This document shows, piece by piece, positions 44,706 to 52,910 of a stretch of 64,000 nucleotides of DNA; position 1 is the first letter of the stretch, and every line of letters begins with the position of its first letter. Location of the stretch: assembly GCF_000769915.1 (NCBI RefSeq), contig NZ_JRLV01000001.1, positions 248,001 through 312,000 on the forward strand. The letters are read 5' to 3'. A program made the translations under genes and the position numbers. Source of the DNA: Flavobacterium beibuense F44-8. GTDB taxonomy: Bacteria; Bacteroidota; Bacteroidia; Flavobacteriales; Flavobacteriaceae. Below the pieces are notes generated by a model. It was not told the origin of the DNA, did not search any database, and saw only the letters and a program-made list of their open reading frames with translations.

Positions 44706-45194
44706 TTAAAGTATTCCGGGTAAGATGAAGTTTATCTGTGTCCTATCGTAAGAGCTTGTAAATTGGTTGTTAAGCCACTCTGTTAATGTCATATCACTAC
44801 CAATTGCCGGCGAACGTTTTCCGAAGGCATTAAACACCTCTACATAACCATTGTAATTAAGCCCTGCTAATGTTTCTAATACAGTATCAAGATTGGCACC
44901 CCAACCGTGCATAGCTTGATAAAGTGCTTCAGCTTTGGCTTTGGCTTGGTCTTTAGTAATGTTAGATTTTGGGTATTTTGAGTTTGTGGCCATGCTCACA
45001 AATCGGTTTTTATACATCCTGTAGGCTATATAACCACCAATACTTAAAACCGCCACTATAGCTGTTATTTTTGCGACCTTTAATGTTGTATCTATAGCAC
45101 CGCCTATGGCTTGTTGCCCGGCGGGAGACGAAGCAAGTGCAAGAGCCGCCGGGTTTGATAAGCCTTTTTGTTGTGTGTTTTCTTTAACTGCCAT
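44706..45194 (-). CDS. TM-anchored annexin-like protein 2
   Basis: 162 aa. Ala-rich N-terminus, a TM (ITAIVAVLSIGGYIAYRMY), and a diverged annexin-type repeat: AEALYQAMHGWGANLDTVLETL, then GYVEVFNAFGKRS and TLTEWLNNQFTSSYDRTQINFI. The GTDE loop is degenerate (GWGANLD), so calcium binding is doubtful in this copy. It is 3 bp upstream of its paralogue. Confidence 0.65.
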   Translation of the reverse strand: MAVKENTQQKGLSNPAALALASSPAGQQAIGGAIDTTLKVAKITAIVAVLSIGGYIAYRMYKNRFVSMATNSKYPKSNITKDQAKAKAEALYQAMHGWGANLDTVLETLAGLNYNGYVEVFNAFGKRSPAIGSDMTLTEWLNNQFTSSYDRTQINFILPGIL

Positions 45195-45209
45195 TAATTG
45201 ATTTTGGTT

Positions 45210-45431
45210 TTAGAACATTGATTTAAGCAAATTCCAGTTTTTTTTAAGTGCTTCCCTTGCTTTTGGGTTAATCATTATTTGTTCGATTCGTTCTTGGTCT
45301 TCCATATCAAGGCGGGAGAAATCCTGAAGGATTTTCTTTTTTTTCTGAAGGTCAAAGACATTTCCGGCCTTTACTTCAAAGTTTAGATTCACTTCTCCAC
45401 TCATATTTTCGGTATTATTAGTATTTGACAT
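45210..45431 (-). CDS. Small hypothetical protein
   Basis: 73 aa, soluble, with an acidic N-terminus and a helical C-terminus (KKKKILQDFSRLDMEDQERIEQIM). It starts 2 nt after the 265-aa gene, so it is translationally coupled. Possibly an assembly cofactor. Confidence 0.55.
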   Translation of the reverse strand: MSNTNNTENMSGEVNLNFEVKAGNVFDLQKKKKILQDFSRLDMEDQERIEQIMINPKAREALKKNWNLLKSMF

Positions 45432-45432
45432 T

Positions 45433-46230
45433 TTAAGTTTGTATTAGATTGTTTGTTTGTAATAGTTTTAATAGTTCAATTGAAAAGGGTTCGTTTTTAG
45501 TCATACCCGTGAGTACAGCTTCTAAGTAGTACACTATACCGTCACTTTGGTTTTTTAAGGCTTCTATCAGGTGTTTTTTTGCATCTGATAGGGTTTCGGT
45601 TGTTTCAGTGTCAGAAGAGCCGTTAAGGCCGCCCTGTGCGCTTTTTGACTGTGACAACATGCCCATTACAGTTGGGAGTGCGCCAAGAAGTTCAGAAACA
45701 AGTTCTTTATTCCCATTAGCTTTGTTGTCGGAAAAATCACGCTGCATTATTTCTTTTTCAAGACTTGCAACCTCTTTTTTTAAGTTTTCGTTTTCTAATT
45801 TTAGCCTATCGTTTTCAGTAGTTACCTTTGGGTAATCCTGATAGCGATAAGCCATGTCAAGGCCATTCATCCCGGCCATAAGTCCAAAAATGGGGTTTTG
45901 GCCGGATGATGGCTGGTTCAGGGCAGGAGAGTTTGAAACTACAGGAGTAGCTTCATAAGAGTGTTCACCTTTGGGGCGAAGCGATAATTTAACCGGTTGG
46001 CCATCATCTTTAAATGACGTACCGTTTTTTCTTCGAGGATTGATAGCGATTTCAGTATGACCTTCTTCAACTATTTTATTGAAGTATTTTTCTACGCTCC
46101 CGGCTTCTTCAACCATTTGCGATGCCATTCTGTTTGTACATACTGTTTTGTATGTTTCTCTGTTAGTAATGGTAACGGCAAAATATTGGTCGTTTTTTAG
46201 TTTTTGAATTATGGTTTCGAGTTGCTTCAT
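45433..46230 (-). CDS. Coiled-coil protein, possible scaffold or assembly factor
   Basis: 265 aa. N-terminal alpha/beta part, a Pro/Ser-rich stretch, then a predicted coiled coil (ENDRLKLENENLKKEVASLEKEI) and a helical C-terminus. No TM. It lies between the capsid-like genes and the annexin-like genes. The coiled coil and position suggest a scaffolding or assembly role (inference only). Confidence 0.5.
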   Translation of the reverse strand: MKQLETIIQKLKNDQYFAVTITNRETYKTVCTNRMASQMVEEAGSVEKYFNKIVEEGHTEIAINPRRKNGTSFKDDGQPVKLSLRPKGEHSYEATPVVSNSPALNQPSSGQNPIFGLMAGMNGLDMAYRYQDYPKVTTENDRLKLENENLKKEVASLEKEIMQRDFSDNKANGNKELVSELLGALPTVMGMLSQSKSAQGGLNGSSDTETTETLSDAKKHLIEALKNQSDGIVYYLEAVLTGMTKNEPFSIELLKLLQTNNLIQT

Positions 46231-46233
46231 CTC

Positions 46234-46521
46234 TTAACATGCTTGCGGGTTATAAACTCTGTAATCTAAAATGGCATATTTGCTATTACCATTGAATTTG
46301 ATTTCAATGGTAAGGTTGCAGGCTGTACCATCACCGGGAAGGTTATAAGACATTGGAACACCTATTTCCGGGTTAAAAGCCGGTACAGGGCGAGGTACAT
46401 CATTAACAACAACTGTTATTGGTTCAGAACCATAGTTAGATATTGTTAAGCTTGTAACATTCTTTAATTCCGTTTTATAATCACTTCCTATATTTCGTGA
46501 GATAAGGCCTGTTTTTTCCAT
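46234..46521 (-). CDS. Small beta-rich protein, minor capsid candidate
   Basis: 95 aa, almost entirely beta strands (VTSLTISNYGSEPITVVVNDVPRPVPAF ... LTIEIKFNGNSKYAILDYRVY). No signal or TM. It lies in tandem with another small beta protein (121 aa). Its size would suit a single jelly roll or a penton/minor capsid protein. Confidence 0.5.
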   Translation of the reverse strand: MEKTGLISRNIGSDYKTELKNVTSLTISNYGSEPITVVVNDVPRPVPAFNPEIGVPMSYNLPGDGTACNLTIEIKFNGNSKYAILDYRVYNPQAC

Positions 46522-46522
46522 T

Positions 46523-46888
46523 TTAGCATTGTTGAGTTAAGTCGTTTTCGTAAATTAATACTAACTGACATTTAAAATCTGATTCAAAGGGCTGGTCGCT
46601 ATTTACTTCAAAATCATACATTTTTTTACCTGTTTCAAAGTATAGCGGTTTGCATCCCTCTTTATATCCGGCCTCTCTACTTCTGTAGTTTCTTATATCA
46701 GCAGGTGCAGACACTATTTCACCGTTTTGATTAGTGATTTTTGCTGTTACAAAACCGGGGTTTGTTGCATCATTGGTATAAATTACGCAACCTATTACGA
46801 GTCCTGCCATTGGTTGAAAGCTTACAGAGCCAAATTGACTGCCGTTTGCAATGGTCAGGTTTACGACTTCTTCTTGTTTTTTTAACAT
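46523..46888 (-). CDS. Beta-rich protein, capsid candidate
   Basis: About 121 aa from ATG 46888; the open frame extends to a TTG at 46912, but that lies inside a terminator. Beta strands dominate (VVNLTIANGSQFGSVSFQPMAG, GFVTAKITNQNGEIVSAPADI, CQLVLIYENDL). No TM. 2 bp from the 95-aa gene. Confidence 0.5.
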   Translation of the reverse strand: MLKKQEEVVNLTIANGSQFGSVSFQPMAGLVIGCVIYTNDATNPGFVTAKITNQNGEIVSAPADIRNYRSREAGYKEGCKPLYFETGKKMYDFEVNSDQPFESDFKCQLVLIYENDLTQQC

Positions 46889-46903
46889 GACTTTTTGAAT
46901 AAC

Positions 46904-46933
46904 AAAAGCCAAAAGCCGCAGCTTTTGGCTTTT
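46904..46933 (-). terminator. Strong terminator after the main capsid candidate
   Basis: 13-bp stem AAAAGCCAAAAGC/GCTTTTGGCTTTT with 4-nt loop. It follows the 190-aa gene by 35 bp, so that gene can be expressed at a higher level than the genes behind it. Confidence 0.85.
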
Positions 46934-46967
46934 TAATTAACAAACATTAAACTAACCCAAACTATGG

Positions 46968-47540
46968 TTATGATTTTGTGGCATCGGAGAAATCAAATCC
47001 ATCCAGTTCAACTTTAACAGCCATACCAGCGGCAGCTGCACCAGCTGTTAAAACCTGAATGTCAAAAGGCACACCCGGACGGATAAGGAAAGGAATTACA
47101 GGCATAAACTCAACATCTTCAGATAAAGAATAGTCATTCTTTGTATATGCACTTATCGGGTTGTTGAAAAGGTCTCCCGAGCCTTCCTGTGTGATTTTAA
47201 TCTCACCGTTTTTAAATGGGGCAGGGGCTTCATTTTTATAAGTTGCACTTAACAGGGTTACGGCATCTGTAGTATCGAATTGTAAACGTACACCGGTCAC
47301 CAAGAAACTACGTCCTTCGTTAAGCATATTACCGTTATCAAAGTTCGTACGGCCTATAGCTTTTTTTGTTCCTGATTCGATTAACCTACCGTCCGAGGTG
47401 ATGTCGTTTGTTCCGGTAATGGCAGCGGTAAAATAGGTCTTTCTTTTAACCTTTTTACCTGTTGGGCTTAAAGCAACGCCATTACCTTTTTCAATACTTG
47501 GTAATAGGCCGATTATTTCTGGAAATGATAAATGTTTCAT
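46968..47540 (-). CDS. Major capsid protein candidate
   Basis: 190 aa from ATG 47540 (MKHLSFPEIIG); the frame is open upstream but has no better start. Beta-rich with an Ala/Gly hairpin near the end (VLTAGAAAAGMAVKVELDGFDF). No TM, no signal. It has a strong terminator directly behind it, as expected for an abundant protein. The length suits a single rather than a double jelly-roll fold. The assignment rests on context, composition and expression signal, not on recognised homology. Confidence 0.5.
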   Translation of the reverse strand: MKHLSFPEIIGLLPSIEKGNGVALSPTGKKVKRKTYFTAAITGTNDITSDGRLIESGTKKAIGRTNFDNGNMLNEGRSFLVTGVRLQFDTTDAVTLLSATYKNEAPAPFKNGEIKITQEGSGDLFNNPISAYTKNDYSLSEDVEFMPVIPFLIRPGVPFDIQVLTAGAAAAGMAVKVELDGFDFSDATKS

Positions 47541-47599
47541 TGTATTGTTTTTAGAATTTTTACTTGATTTTTTTAAATTTTGATCGTTTGATTTATGAG

Positions 47600-48154
47600 T
47601 TAGGCACTTGCAGGGGTAGCCCAAATATCTTGTGAGTTCCAAATTTCACCACCGGCCAAACCAATACCGTTATCAACTCTTTCATTCTCTAAAGCTATAT
47701 CTGTTTTTACATAGCGAGGGGAGAAGGAAGGCGCGTTATACATAAGGCCTTTAGTTTCGTTGCAAGGGCAACCTAAGCCGGCAATTTGAGCCACTACTTT
47801 TTGGGATTTTGTTGTGGCTGAAACTTCAGGTGTAACACCAGCGCGAGAGGCTAATGTTTTAACTACTTCTAATCCCTGTACTACAGTGATACCGATACAT
47901 AAACCTTTTACAAGTGTTGCAGTAAGGTCTTTTCCGTCAATGAATACAGCAGCTGTACCAGCAGCGGCGGACATTGCTCCGCGCTTAATTAAAGCTGTGT
48001 TTTCCTGTTTTTTGGCGGCGGCGGCATCTTCAGTAGCTTTGTTTTCGTGAATTAACCCGAAAATCCCACGGGAAGCAGCACCACCGGCAAGGACACCACC
48101 AGTTAATACTATGGTGTCTTTCACTTTGTTTCCTGATGGTTTTTTTAGTTCCAT
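47600..48154 (-). CDS. Membrane protein of the virion block
   Basis: 184 aa, Ala/Gly-rich, with two hydrophobic helices (TIVLTGGVLAGGAASRGIFGLI and LVKGLCIGITVVQGLEVV). It carries a CPCNE motif. No family recognised. Likely inserted in an internal or host membrane. Confidence 0.55.
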   Translation of the reverse strand: MELKKPSGNKVKDTIVLTGGVLAGGAASRGIFGLIHENKATEDAAAAKKQENTALIKRGAMSAAAGTAAVFIDGKDLTATLVKGLCIGITVVQGLEVVKTLASRAGVTPEVSATTKSQKVVAQIAGLGCPCNETKGLMYNAPSFSPRYVKTDIALENERVDNGIGLAGGEIWNSQDIWATPASA

Positions 48155-48177
48155 GTAATTATGATTGTTTTAAATTT

Positions 48178-49188
48178 TTACTTGTTTTTAGTAGCCTTCT
48201 TTGCAATCGGTTTCTTTTTTTCCTTCTTTTTGGAAGCCGCTTTTGTAGCGGCCGCAGCAAGGGCAAGAAGTATTAAGCCGCCAACTACTATTTTTGTTGT
48301 TCTTGAATTTTTAGAGTTGTTAGGGGTGTTTTCAGGAACATCTGTTATAATCTCTACGTCTAATACTTCGTCATCTTTTCCAGTAGTATCGTTTGTTCCT
48401 TCTTTAGTCGGAATACCTCCCGTGTTAATTGGCACTTTAGGTATGGTGATTACTCCACCCGGAAAGGTTGGCAAGGTGATAACACCGCCCGGGTTAGTTG
48501 GTAGCTTAGAAGGACTTATAACATAATTTTGGCTAATAACCGTTGTGATTGGTGTCTGGCTAAAAAGAGGCTGGAAATTATAATTGTTAATAGCAAAATT
48601 GACCTCTTTAATTGCAAGTGTAGTCGAACCTTTTACCTTTTCTAATCCCTTTACAGCCGCATTGTGTACAACCTCTAAAACAGTATAGATATAGGCGTTT
48701 CGCTGCTCCATTGCGTTTGCTGATAGTCCAACCGTTGTAGTTGCGTTGTAGTGGTCTTGTATAGCATCTATCTTATTTAAAACAGCGTTTATGCCTACGA
48801 GTACAGATTTAAGGTCTTTTAACTGTAGAGCTGCATCCACTTCGTCCAGTAATTTTTCAGCAAAAGGGTCAAATATTAAAACCCATTTGTTTAATATTTG
48901 CTGTTCAGAAGCGGTAATGTCGACCGTTGGTAATAATATACTTCCGTTAAGTCCGGAATCTACAAGAGAAGTGTCGATTTGGTCTGCAACCCAATTAAAG
49001 CCCGCTTGCACATCATCGGCCAACCAAGCTAAAAGGAAACTTCCTTTTAATTTATGGTACATCTTATCACCTACCTTTCTAATAACACCACCGAGCCATT
49101 TACCTACTCTGATTTTTTTTCCGAAAATACGAAGGCCTAAACCCGGTATTTGTTCCGGGCTGTAAAAGCCCTGTTTTACTAAATTCAT
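48178..49188 (-). CDS. Helical protein with C-terminal TM and Lys-rich tail
   Basis: 336 aa. N-terminal amphipathic and helical regions to about 210, then Pro/Gly repeats (NPGGVITLPTFPGGVITIP), an acidic linker, one TM (KIVVGGLILLALAAAATKA) and a basic tail (KKKEKKKPIAKKATKNK). Its ATG overlaps the preceding stop (TAATG). Same tail-anchored layout as the 151-aa and transglutaminase-like proteins. Confidence 0.6.
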   Translation of the reverse strand: MNLVKQGFYSPEQIPGLGLRIFGKKIRVGKWLGGVIRKVGDKMYHKLKGSFLLAWLADDVQAGFNWVADQIDTSLVDSGLNGSILLPTVDITASEQQILNKWVLIFDPFAEKLLDEVDAALQLKDLKSVLVGINAVLNKIDAIQDHYNATTTVGLSANAMEQRNAYIYTVLEVVHNAAVKGLEKVKGSTTLAIKEVNFAINNYNFQPLFSQTPITTVISQNYVISPSKLPTNPGGVITLPTFPGGVITIPKVPINTGGIPTKEGTNDTTGKDDEVLDVEIITDVPENTPNNSKNSRTTKIVVGGLILLALAAAATKAASKKKEKKKPIAKKATKNK

Positions 49189-50663
49189 TACTTTTTGCTT
49201 TTAGAAGTTGTTTCTGTTGATGGTTCGGGTTCGTCGTCTGTTTTTTCTTTGGGTTTAGCAGGCTTATCTTTCATTTCAGAAAACAGTATTGCAGCTCCGG
49301 CACTGAATATCAGAAAGCCAGCAATACCACTACCTACACCGGCTTTCATCACATTGTTACCCTGATTGTATGGAACTCCCGTTGACGGGTCAACATTATT
49401 TCCCGGGTTATCGTTGTTGTTGCCGGTATTATTGTTTGTAAAAGAGGCTACAACTGATGTTATTCCCTGAAGGAATTGCCCTAAATCAAAACTTTCCTGT
49501 GAGTGGTTAGCCGAGATATATTCTGTAACAACAAACTGCTTTACTTCTGTGGTGTTAGCCTTCGGGGTTAGCTTTATTACCTTTAAAGGTTGAACCTGGG
49601 TTATATCACTAAGAACATCAAAAGAGATAGGAATATCAAAGGTGTTGTTAGGCACACTGTCTGTAGTTGTTGAAATATCAAAGTAGTACCTTAACCATTG
49701 CTGGAAACCATTGTAAACAATATTATGGTAGTAGATACCTAAATCCTTATAAGCGTTTACAGCTGCACGTGAGCAACTTGATTTCCAACCACCGGCCGCT
49801 TTTAGTTCCGAATGGCTTTTTATCTGAAGGGAAATCCTGAAAAGAGCATTTACATTATCCAAAAGAGCATCGTCGCCGTATCTTACAGACATATTCGCTT
49901 TGTAAAACATATCATCAAAAGCCATTGCAACGTTAGCAAGCGTTTGGTTAAAGTGGTTCATGTTTAGAGAACCTCCAATACATGAAAAATTCCATGAGCC
50001 GGAGAAAAGTCCTTTAATATCGTTGAGAGATACACCCGCAACGAGCGGTTTATCCATAACACCTTTCATACCCGGGTGCGCGCCGTTTAAGCCGTAATGT
50101 TCCATATCCATAAATAAATCACTGTTTTGTATATATGCTGATTCCTGAAGCGTTGCAACTGTTCCGTCAATTACATAGTAACCTTCTTTTAGCTTGCTGT
50201 TTTTTTGGTTTTTAGGTACAACTATATACACATGCGTCCATAAGTCAGGTAAGAAACCGGGTTGTTTTATTCGCCTTATATAGTGCTTAATGCCGAGGTT
50301 GGTAAGAATACAGCTTGCAACGATTGAATAACTTTTACAGTCTATCCCATCAAATCGGCTAAGCCATGAACATGAAGGGCTTCGGAGATATTGGATAGCC
50401 TTATCTGCCTTGTACTGGAAATGGTCATAGCACCATTTATGTATTTCGTTGCAGGTTCGTTGCAACGGTTTATTGCTGAAGTGTTCAGCAACCTTTGACA
50501 TTTGACTGTAATACTTTTTAACCATAACTGCCATTTCATCTACTGAAAAATCAGTTGTACCTTTACCAAGAAAAGTGGCTTTGCAGTTGGTTTTTGGTAT
50601 TAGCTTATCAAACTCGTAACCGGGTTTAACCTCTCTATGTAGTAAGTAATCAAAATCGTTCAT
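49188..50663 (-). CDS. Transglutaminase-like cysteine protease, C-terminal TM anchored
   Basis: 491 aa from ATG 50663. A transglutaminase-like catalytic triad is visible: C109 in GIDCKSYS, H144 in LWTHVYIVV and D166 in YYVIDGTV. A middle domain of unknown fold follows, then a Gly/Asn-rich linker, one TM (GSGIAGFLIFSAGAAILFSE) and a Lys/Glu tail. A virion maturation protease or peptidoglycan amidase is likely. The frame is open to a TTG at 50774, but that codon lies inside the GTTGCAAC-type motif, so the ATG start and a leader of about 100 nt are preferred. Confidence 0.75.
   Translation of the reverse strand: MNDFDYLLHREVKPGYEFDKLIPKTNCKATFLGKGTTDFSVDEMAVMVKKYYSQMSKVAEHFSNKPLQRTCNEIHKWCYDHFQYKADKAIQYLRSPSCSWLSRFDGIDCKSYSIVASCILTNLGIKHYIRRIKQPGFLPDLWTHVYIVVPKNQKNSKLKEGYYVIDGTVATLQESAYIQNSDLFMDMEHYGLNGAHPGMKGVMDKPLVAGVSLNDIKGLFSGSWNFSCIGGSLNMNHFNQTLANVAMAFDDMFYKANMSVRYGDDALLDNVNALFRISLQIKSHSELKAAGGWKSSCSRAAVNAYKDLGIYYHNIVYNGFQQWLRYYFDISTTTDSVPNNTFDIPISFDVLSDITQVQPLKVIKLTPKANTTEVKQFVVTEYISANHSQESFDLGQFLQGITSVVASFTNNNTGNNNDNPGNNVDPSTGVPYNQGNNVMKAGVGSGIAGFLIFSAGAAILFSEMKDKPAKPKEKTDDEPEPSTETTSKSKK
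50458..50467. promoter_or_regulatory. CGTTGCAACG palindrome, site 4
   Basis: Inside the transglutaminase-like gene. On the minus strand the context is AACCGTTGCAACGAACC, followed by a second half-site TGCAACGAAA. Confidence 0.55.
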
Positions 50664-50765
50664 TGGTTGCTGAATCACATTGCAAAGATGCGAATAGAGC
50701 TTTTTTAAATGTTTGATTTTGCCTTGTTTATGCTGGTTTTGACAATCTTTGGAAACCTTTGAGAA

Positions 50766-50787
50766 CCTTTGCAACGGTTAGTTGCAA
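50766..50787. promoter_or_regulatory. Tandem GTTGCAA half-sites upstream of the transglutaminase-like gene
   Basis: Minus strand TTGCAACTAACCGTTGCAAA, nearly identical to the pair at 55272-55293 (TTGCAACGAACCGTTGCAAA). It lies 103-124 bp before the chosen ATG. Confidence 0.6.
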
Positions 50788-50944
50788 TAGTGGAAACAAT
50801 GAAAGCTATTAGTGCATCTAAATTATTTTATTTATCTGGGAAGCAGAGTGAAAATATTAAAATTAAAAGAAGAAAATTATACTCTTTTATTATACTGTTA
50901 AATAAAACTTATATTTTAGCCAAATAAAACCATAACCTTATAAA

Positions 50945-51877
50945 ATGAATTTTGAAGCAGTAAAAGATTGGATTTTTAAATATGTTCTTATTTTATCATT
51001 ATTTCTGGGGATTTTACTCTTATATATCTCAGAATTATTTCAAACAGGTTCAATATTTAAGACCGTAAGCAGCTCAGCTGCTGGCATAATATTATCAGGT
51101 GGAGTATTCGCAGCAATTGTAAAATCGAAGCAATATAGTACTATCTTTGGCGATTTGTTGAGAGACATTGTTTTCTCAAATGAACATCTTGACAAAAGGA
51201 AGGACTTAGAAGAGATTTGGGAGAAAGTATCTCAAGCATTATGCAGGCAGAAATTTAAAGAAATTAGTGTTAGCCTCCACGATAATGTTAAAAACAGTTA
51301 TTTGCCAATTAATCATGAATATTATTATAAAGACCATAATATCGATATAATAATTGAACGTGATGAGGAAAATCCTGGGTACGTATATGTTACTGAAACC
51401 CTAGTTACAAAAATAATTTCAGAAGATACAAGTAAGAAATATTATAAATTTAGTGGTAAAGTACCTTTGGTGCCAAGTGAAAGAGATTTGACATTTTATG
51501 AATTGAACGATTTGAAAGTTAATGGCAAGAAAATTGATTGTAAAGAAATATTAAAGTGTACAAAAAACTCTACAAGTTTGCAATTTTCATTAGAATATGA
51601 ATGCAGTGGTGAAACTTCATATGAAATACGAAAATCAGAAAAAAAGCGTTATAATTTGAAAGCGAATCCCTATAAAGGACAAAATGCAATTTGGTTATAT
51701 GAAAATTTTTCCGTAGATTTAAGTTATCCTAAAGATATGGATTTAGAGTTTTTAAACGTAGGAGTTCTTAATTCTTGGGAGATTTCTGCAAGGCACAGCA
51801 AGACAAATAACAGGATAAAAGCTACATATAATGGTTTGATATTTAAGAATCAGGGGTTTTTAGTTATATTTAAGTAA
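50945..51877 (+). CDS. Two-TM membrane protein of unknown function (cargo candidate)
   Basis: 310 aa, the only sizeable plus-strand gene inside the leftward block. Two N-terminal TM helices (YVLILSLFLGILLLYIS and SSSAAGIILSGGVFAAIV), then a cytosolic helical part and a beta-rich C-terminal domain (YKFSGKVPLVPSERDLTFYELNDL). The two-TM sensor/effector layout and isolated opposite orientation are typical of accessory (moron) genes such as exclusion or defence factors. No family recognised. Confidence 0.6.
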   Translation: MNFEAVKDWIFKYVLILSLFLGILLLYISELFQTGSIFKTVSSSAAGIILSGGVFAAIVKSKQYSTIFGDLLRDIVFSNEHLDKRKDLEEIWEKVSQALCRQKFKEISVSLHDNVKNSYLPINHEYYYKDHNIDIIIERDEENPGYVYVTETLVTKIISEDTSKKYYKFSGKVPLVPSERDLTFYELNDLKVNGKKIDCKEILKCTKNSTSLQFSLEYECSGETSYEIRKSEKKRYNLKANPYKGQNAIWLYENFSVDLSYPKDMDLEFLNVGVLNSWEISARHSKTNNRIKATYNGLIFKNQGFLVIFK

Positions 51878-51885
51878 AATAATAT

Positions 51886-51914
51886 TTGTAAATAATTTTT
51901 AATCAATATATTTG
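51886..51914 (+). promoter_or_regulatory. Promoter of a candidate small transcript
   Basis: TTG at 51886, 18-bp spacer, TATATTTG at 51907. It lies directly after the two-TM gene and faces the 28-bp palindrome and a terminator. Confidence 0.7.
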
Positions 51915-51920
51915 AGCCAA

Positions 51921-52070
51921 GATTTCACATAATTACATCTTACAAACTTTTAAATTATGACACACTTAACATCACATCAGGTAGGAGAAATTGTTTATGG
52001 TTAACCATAAACAATTAAAAAAGAAATTATTTAAACATTATAAAGAAAACCACTCAATGAGTGGTTTTTG
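51921..52070 (+). ncRNA. Candidate small RNA or short-peptide transcript
   Basis: From a predicted start near 51921 to a hairpin terminator ACCACTCA/TGAGTGGT plus T-run near 52045-52068. It contains ATG ACA CAC at 51958 for a 15-codon ORF and a perfect 28-bp palindrome at 51989-52016. No longer coding frame is convincing. Either an sRNA with a large hairpin or a leader peptide gene. Confidence 0.45.
51989..52016. repeat. Perfect 28-bp palindrome
   Basis: Half-site AATTGTTTATGGTT followed immediately by its exact reverse complement. It could be an RNA hairpin or a dimeric protein-binding site. Confidence 0.9.
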
Positions 52071-52106
52071 CTTTAAGATGATATGTTGTAATCTTTTAAT
52101 ATTAAG

Positions 52107-52298
52107 TCATATCTTTAATTTCCACATTACACACAGTGCAGCACCAATAATGATACACATCAATGATGCAATAACCATTAAATAGCCACCTGCTATGTAT
52201 GAGGCAGTAACTACTATTCCAAGAGCGAAAACCGTTGCAATGGCCTTTGCGATTACAAAGGCTTTCGCTTTTATTATTGTTTTTATTAGTGTTATCAT
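52107..52298 (-). CDS. Small two-TM protein
   Basis: 63 aa, nearly all hydrophobic: basic start, then AIATVFALGIVVTASYIAGGY and LMVIASLMCIIIGAALCVMW. A CCGTTGCAATGG near-palindrome lies inside it. Possibly a holin or virion membrane protein. Confidence 0.5.
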   Translation of the reverse strand: MITLIKTIIKAKAFVIAKAIATVFALGIVVTASYIAGGYLMVIASLMCIIIGAALCVMWKLKI

Positions 52299-52303
52299 AG
52301 ATT

Positions 52304-52543
52304 TTATTTTTTATAACCTTTAGGCAAACCGTATGTTTCTACAAACTCCATAAACTCGCAATTCCAAATATTTTGGACGTTTACGGGCTTATCTGAAGGT
52401 AATTTTCGATTATCAGCTATTATGGTATTAATCCCATCACGTATTTGCCTTTCAGTCATACCACTTGCAACGTAAAGGGCTGTCAACTTCTTTTTATTTA
52501 CAGAGAATGGTAATTGTTGTAGTTCAATTTCTTGTGTGTTCAT
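52304..52543 (-). CDS. Small hypothetical protein (helix-turn-helix-like)
   Basis: 79 aa. VASGMTERQIRDGINTIIADNRKLP looks like a winged-helix or HTH segment. Early region. Spaced 6 bp upstream of the small two-TM gene. Confidence 0.5.
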   Translation of the reverse strand: MNTQEIELQQLPFSVNKKKLTALYVASGMTERQIRDGINTIIADNRKLPSDKPVNVQNIWNCEFMEFVETYGLPKGYKK

Positions 52544-52568
52544 ATCGGTTAACCGGTTTAGTTGGTGA

Positions 52569-52910
52569 TTAAATATTCTTTAGTTGGTTATCAATTATAG
52601 TTTTGTATTTTTCTGCTACATGATTTTCGTAAGGGGAGCGGTTCTGACCTGACCACATAAAACATTTCAGTAGTGTAGCGGCTTCAGATACCTTTAGGTT
52701 AACTGTAAATTTTTCCTGAACCCCTTCAACCTTTTTCCTGAATGTTAACCATAACCTGAAGCTTATATCTATTGTAGAGATTACATTTAGGAAATCCTCT
52801 ATTTCAAGGCCTTTAACGGTAGATGTTAAAGCATCTGAATAAAGTAATACCTGTTCCTGCATCACTTTTATTTCGTCCTGTTTTACTTTAGTTAGATTAA
52901 TATTTTTCAT
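52569..52910 (-). CDS. Hypothetical early protein
   Basis: 113 aa, all-helical, soluble. Its start overlaps the stop of the 76-aa gene by 4 nt (ATGA). No family recognised. Confidence 0.55.
   Translation of the reverse strand: MKNINLTKVKQDEIKVMQEQVLLYSDALTSTVKGLEIEDFLNVISTIDISFRLWLTFRKKVEGVQEKFTVNLKVSEAATLLKCFMWSGQNRSPYENHVAEKYKTIIDNQLKNI

Noticed and set aside
51991..52185. Plus-strand 64-aa open frame
   Set aside because: It starts inside the 28-bp palindrome, runs through a terminator hairpin and overlaps the antisense two-TM gene; composition is not protein-like.
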